A stretch of 64,000 nucleotides of DNA from Xanthobacteraceae bacterium (lineage in GTDB: Bacteria; Pseudomonadota; Alphaproteobacteria; Rhizobiales; Xanthobacteraceae). The notes under the pieces are model-generated. The model was not told the DNA's origin. It saw nothing but the letters and a program-made list of their open reading frames with translations, and did not search any database. Below, piece by piece: positions 62,739 to 64,000 of the stretch (position 1 is the stretch's first letter; each line of letters opens with the position of its first letter). The stretch spans positions 186,001-250,000 of the forward strand of contig JARBUD010000007.1 in NCBI GenBank assembly GCA_029239875.1, given 5' to 3'. The translations under genes were made by a program, and so were the position numbers.

Positions 62739-64000
62739 TTGAACCAGACCGGCACACGAAACGAAGACCACGGCGCCGAGGCGATCGGGCTTTCCGGCAC
62801 CGGCCGGGTGTTCTGGAACCTGTCCGAGCCCGTGCTGTGCGAGCGCGCCGTCGCCCGCGGCGAGGCGAGGCTTTCGGTCGACGGAGCGCTGGTCGCCGTC
62901 ACCGCCCCCCATACCGGCCGCAGCCCGGACGATCGCTACATCGTCCGCGAGGAAGCGACCGAGGAAACGATCTGGTGGGACAACGCCAACGCCCTGTCCC
63001 GCGAGAATTTCGAGACGCTGAAGACGGATCTCCTCGCCTATGCCGGGGGGCGCACGCTATTCGCACAGGATCTCGATGCCGGCGCCGATCCGGCCCAGCG
63101 CATCGGCGTGCGCGTCTTCACCGAGCATGCTTGGCACGCGCTGTTCATCCGCACCATGCTCCGCGCGCCGGAAGCAGCAACGCTCGCCGGCTTCATGCCG
63201 CAGCTGACGCTGATCTGCGTGCCCGGCTTCAAGGCCGATCCCGAGCGGCACGGCGTGCGCTCGACCACCGTCATCGCCTGCGACTTCGCACAGGGCCTCG
63301 TGCTGATCGGCGGCACGCTCTACGCCGGCGAGATGAAGAAGTCGGTGTTCAGCTATCTCAACTACACCCTGCCCGAGCGCGGCGTGCTGCCGATGCACTG
63401 CTCCGCCAATACGGGCAAGGACGGCGATGCAGCCGTGTTCTTCGGCCTGTCCGGCACCGGCAAGACCACGCTCTCCGCCGATCCGGAGCGGGCGCTGATC
63501 GGCGATGACGAACATGGCTGGAGCGAGAGCGGCATCTTCAACATCGAGGGCGGCTGCTACGCCAAGACCATCCGCCTCTCCGCCGAGGCGGAGCCCGCCA
63601 TCTACGCCGCGTCCCGGCGTTTCGGCACGGTGCTGGAAAATGTCGTGCTCGACGGCGAGACCCGCGCGCCCGACTTCGACGACGGCTCGCTCGCCGAGAA
63701 TGCTCGCTCGGCCTATCCGCTCGACTTCATTCCCAATGCCCGTGCCGACGGGCGCGGCGGCATCCCGAAGAACGTGGTCATGCTGACCTGCGATGCCTTC
63801 GGCGTCATGCCCCCGCTCGCCCGGCTGACGCCGGCGCAGGCGATGTACCATTTCCTTTCCGGCTACACTGCCAAAGTAGCCGGCACCGAGGCGGGGGTGA
63901 GCGAGCCCAAGGCGACCTTCTCGACCTGCTTCGGCGCACCCTTCATGCCGCGCCATCCGTCCGTCTACGGCAACCTGCTGCGCGACAAGATCGCCAAGCA
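62739..64000 (+). CDS. pckA: Phosphoenolpyruvate carboxykinase (ATP), 3' end outside window
   Basis: First step of gluconeogenesis from C4 acids: oxaloacetate + ATP to PEP. The first 420 residues are visible. [17 protein letters not shown], the substrate loop [20 protein letters not shown], the P-loop [30 protein letters not shown] (kinase-1a and Mg/Mn site) and [27 protein letters not shown] are all in place. The start is TTG 62739, with a perfect AGGAGG eight bases before it; ATG 62718 is an in-frame alternative. In rhizobia pckA is next to chvI and its expression depends on ChvGI. The stop lies beyond position 64000. Confidence 0.96.
   Translation, partial: MNQTGTRNEDHGAEAIGLSGTGRVFWNLSEPVLCERAVARGEARLSVDGALVAVTAPHTGRSPDDRYIVREEATEETIWWDNANALSRENFETLKTDLLAYAGGRTLFAQDLDAGADPAQRIGVRVFTEHAWHALFIRTMLRAPEAATLAGFMPQLTLICVPGFKADPERHGVRSTTVIACDFAQGLVLIGGTLYAGEMKKSVFSYLNYTLPERGVLPMHCSANTGKDGDAAVFFGLSGTGKTTLSADPERALIGDDEHGWSESGIFNIEGGCYAKTIRLSAEAEPAIYAASRRFGTVLENVVLDGETRAPDFDDGSLAENARSAYPLDFIPNARADGRGGIPKNVVMLTCDAFGVMPPLARLTPAQAMYHFLSGYTAKVAGTEAGVSEPKATFSTCFGAPFMPRHPSVYGNLLRDKIAK

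Overview
The window is a high-GC, gene-dense alphaproteobacterial chromosome segment, most likely from the Hyphomicrobiales (Rhizobiales), family Xanthobacteraceae or a close relative. The pointers are a split b/b' F0 ATP synthase operon, a CcrM-type GANTC methyltransferase, the chvI-chvG-hprK-EIIA-HPr-ahcY cluster with pckA on the far side of chvI, GTTC-N7-GTTC LexA boxes, and short palindromic intergenic repeats. The genus is an inference. I see no rRNA, tRNA, CRISPR array, transposase, integrase or prophage.

Layout. 1-9.1 kb: a DUF4142 exported protein (partial), an RNA m5U methyltransferase, a DUF1097 membrane protein, and tlyA-dxs on the minus strand. dxs is separated from xseB and an HDAC-like deacetylase by an inserted hydrolase/methyltransferase pair and a DUF1284 gene. 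9.2-15 kb: a Sua5-type tRNA t6A enzyme, a SleB-like wall hydrolase, a cluster of three palindromic repeats, then the F0 operon atpI-atpB-atpE-atpF'-atpF. 15-25.4 kb: genome maintenance (smc, ccrM, mutY, a DciA-like gene, a DsbA-like gene) mixed with a FUSC transporter, a GST and CsbD. 25.4-31.2 kb: VOC protein, a PA0069-type radical SAM protein with its own LexA box, a GT2, moaB, a zinc metallopeptidase and a quinone-detoxification pair (MhqD-like esterase, MhqO-like dioxygenase). 31.3-36.6 kb: LysR, OhrR-like and SorC regulators, a SAF-domain dehydrogenase and small envelope or stress proteins. 36.8-42.6 kb: the SOS mutagenesis cassette imuA-imuB-dnaE2 with a LexA box. 42.6-46.9 kb: GtrA, a GT39, a GtrB/DPM1-like transferase and a divergent YdjC deacetylase, a set resembling Francisella FlmF2/FlmK/NaxD aminosugar modification of lipid A. 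46.9-56.2 kb: DUF983, small proteins, ExoD, YegD-like Hsp70, aldehyde dehydrogenase, a tandem-sensor diguanylate cyclase, ferredoxin-NADP reductase and a GNAT. 56.2-64 kb: ahcY, HPr, EIIA, HprK, ChvG, ChvI, a HugZ-like protein and pckA (cut by the window end).

How the genes work together: two separate loci carry alphaproteobacterial LexA boxes (PA0069-like and imuA), so the window holds a good part of an SOS regulon. The right end is a nutrient and envelope stress module in which nitrogen-type PTS components, HprK and the ChvGI two-component system sit beside the gluconeogenic pckA.

The most striking anomaly is chvI. The reading frame is open, but about 22 codons are missing exactly where the recognition helix of the OmpR-type DNA-binding domain should be. 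This is either a real lesion in a normally vital regulator or a sequence or assembly error. No clearly new multi-gene defence or mobile system was found. The best candidates for something undescribed are the GtrB-GT39-GtrA-YdjC locus and several unexplained inverted-repeat structures.
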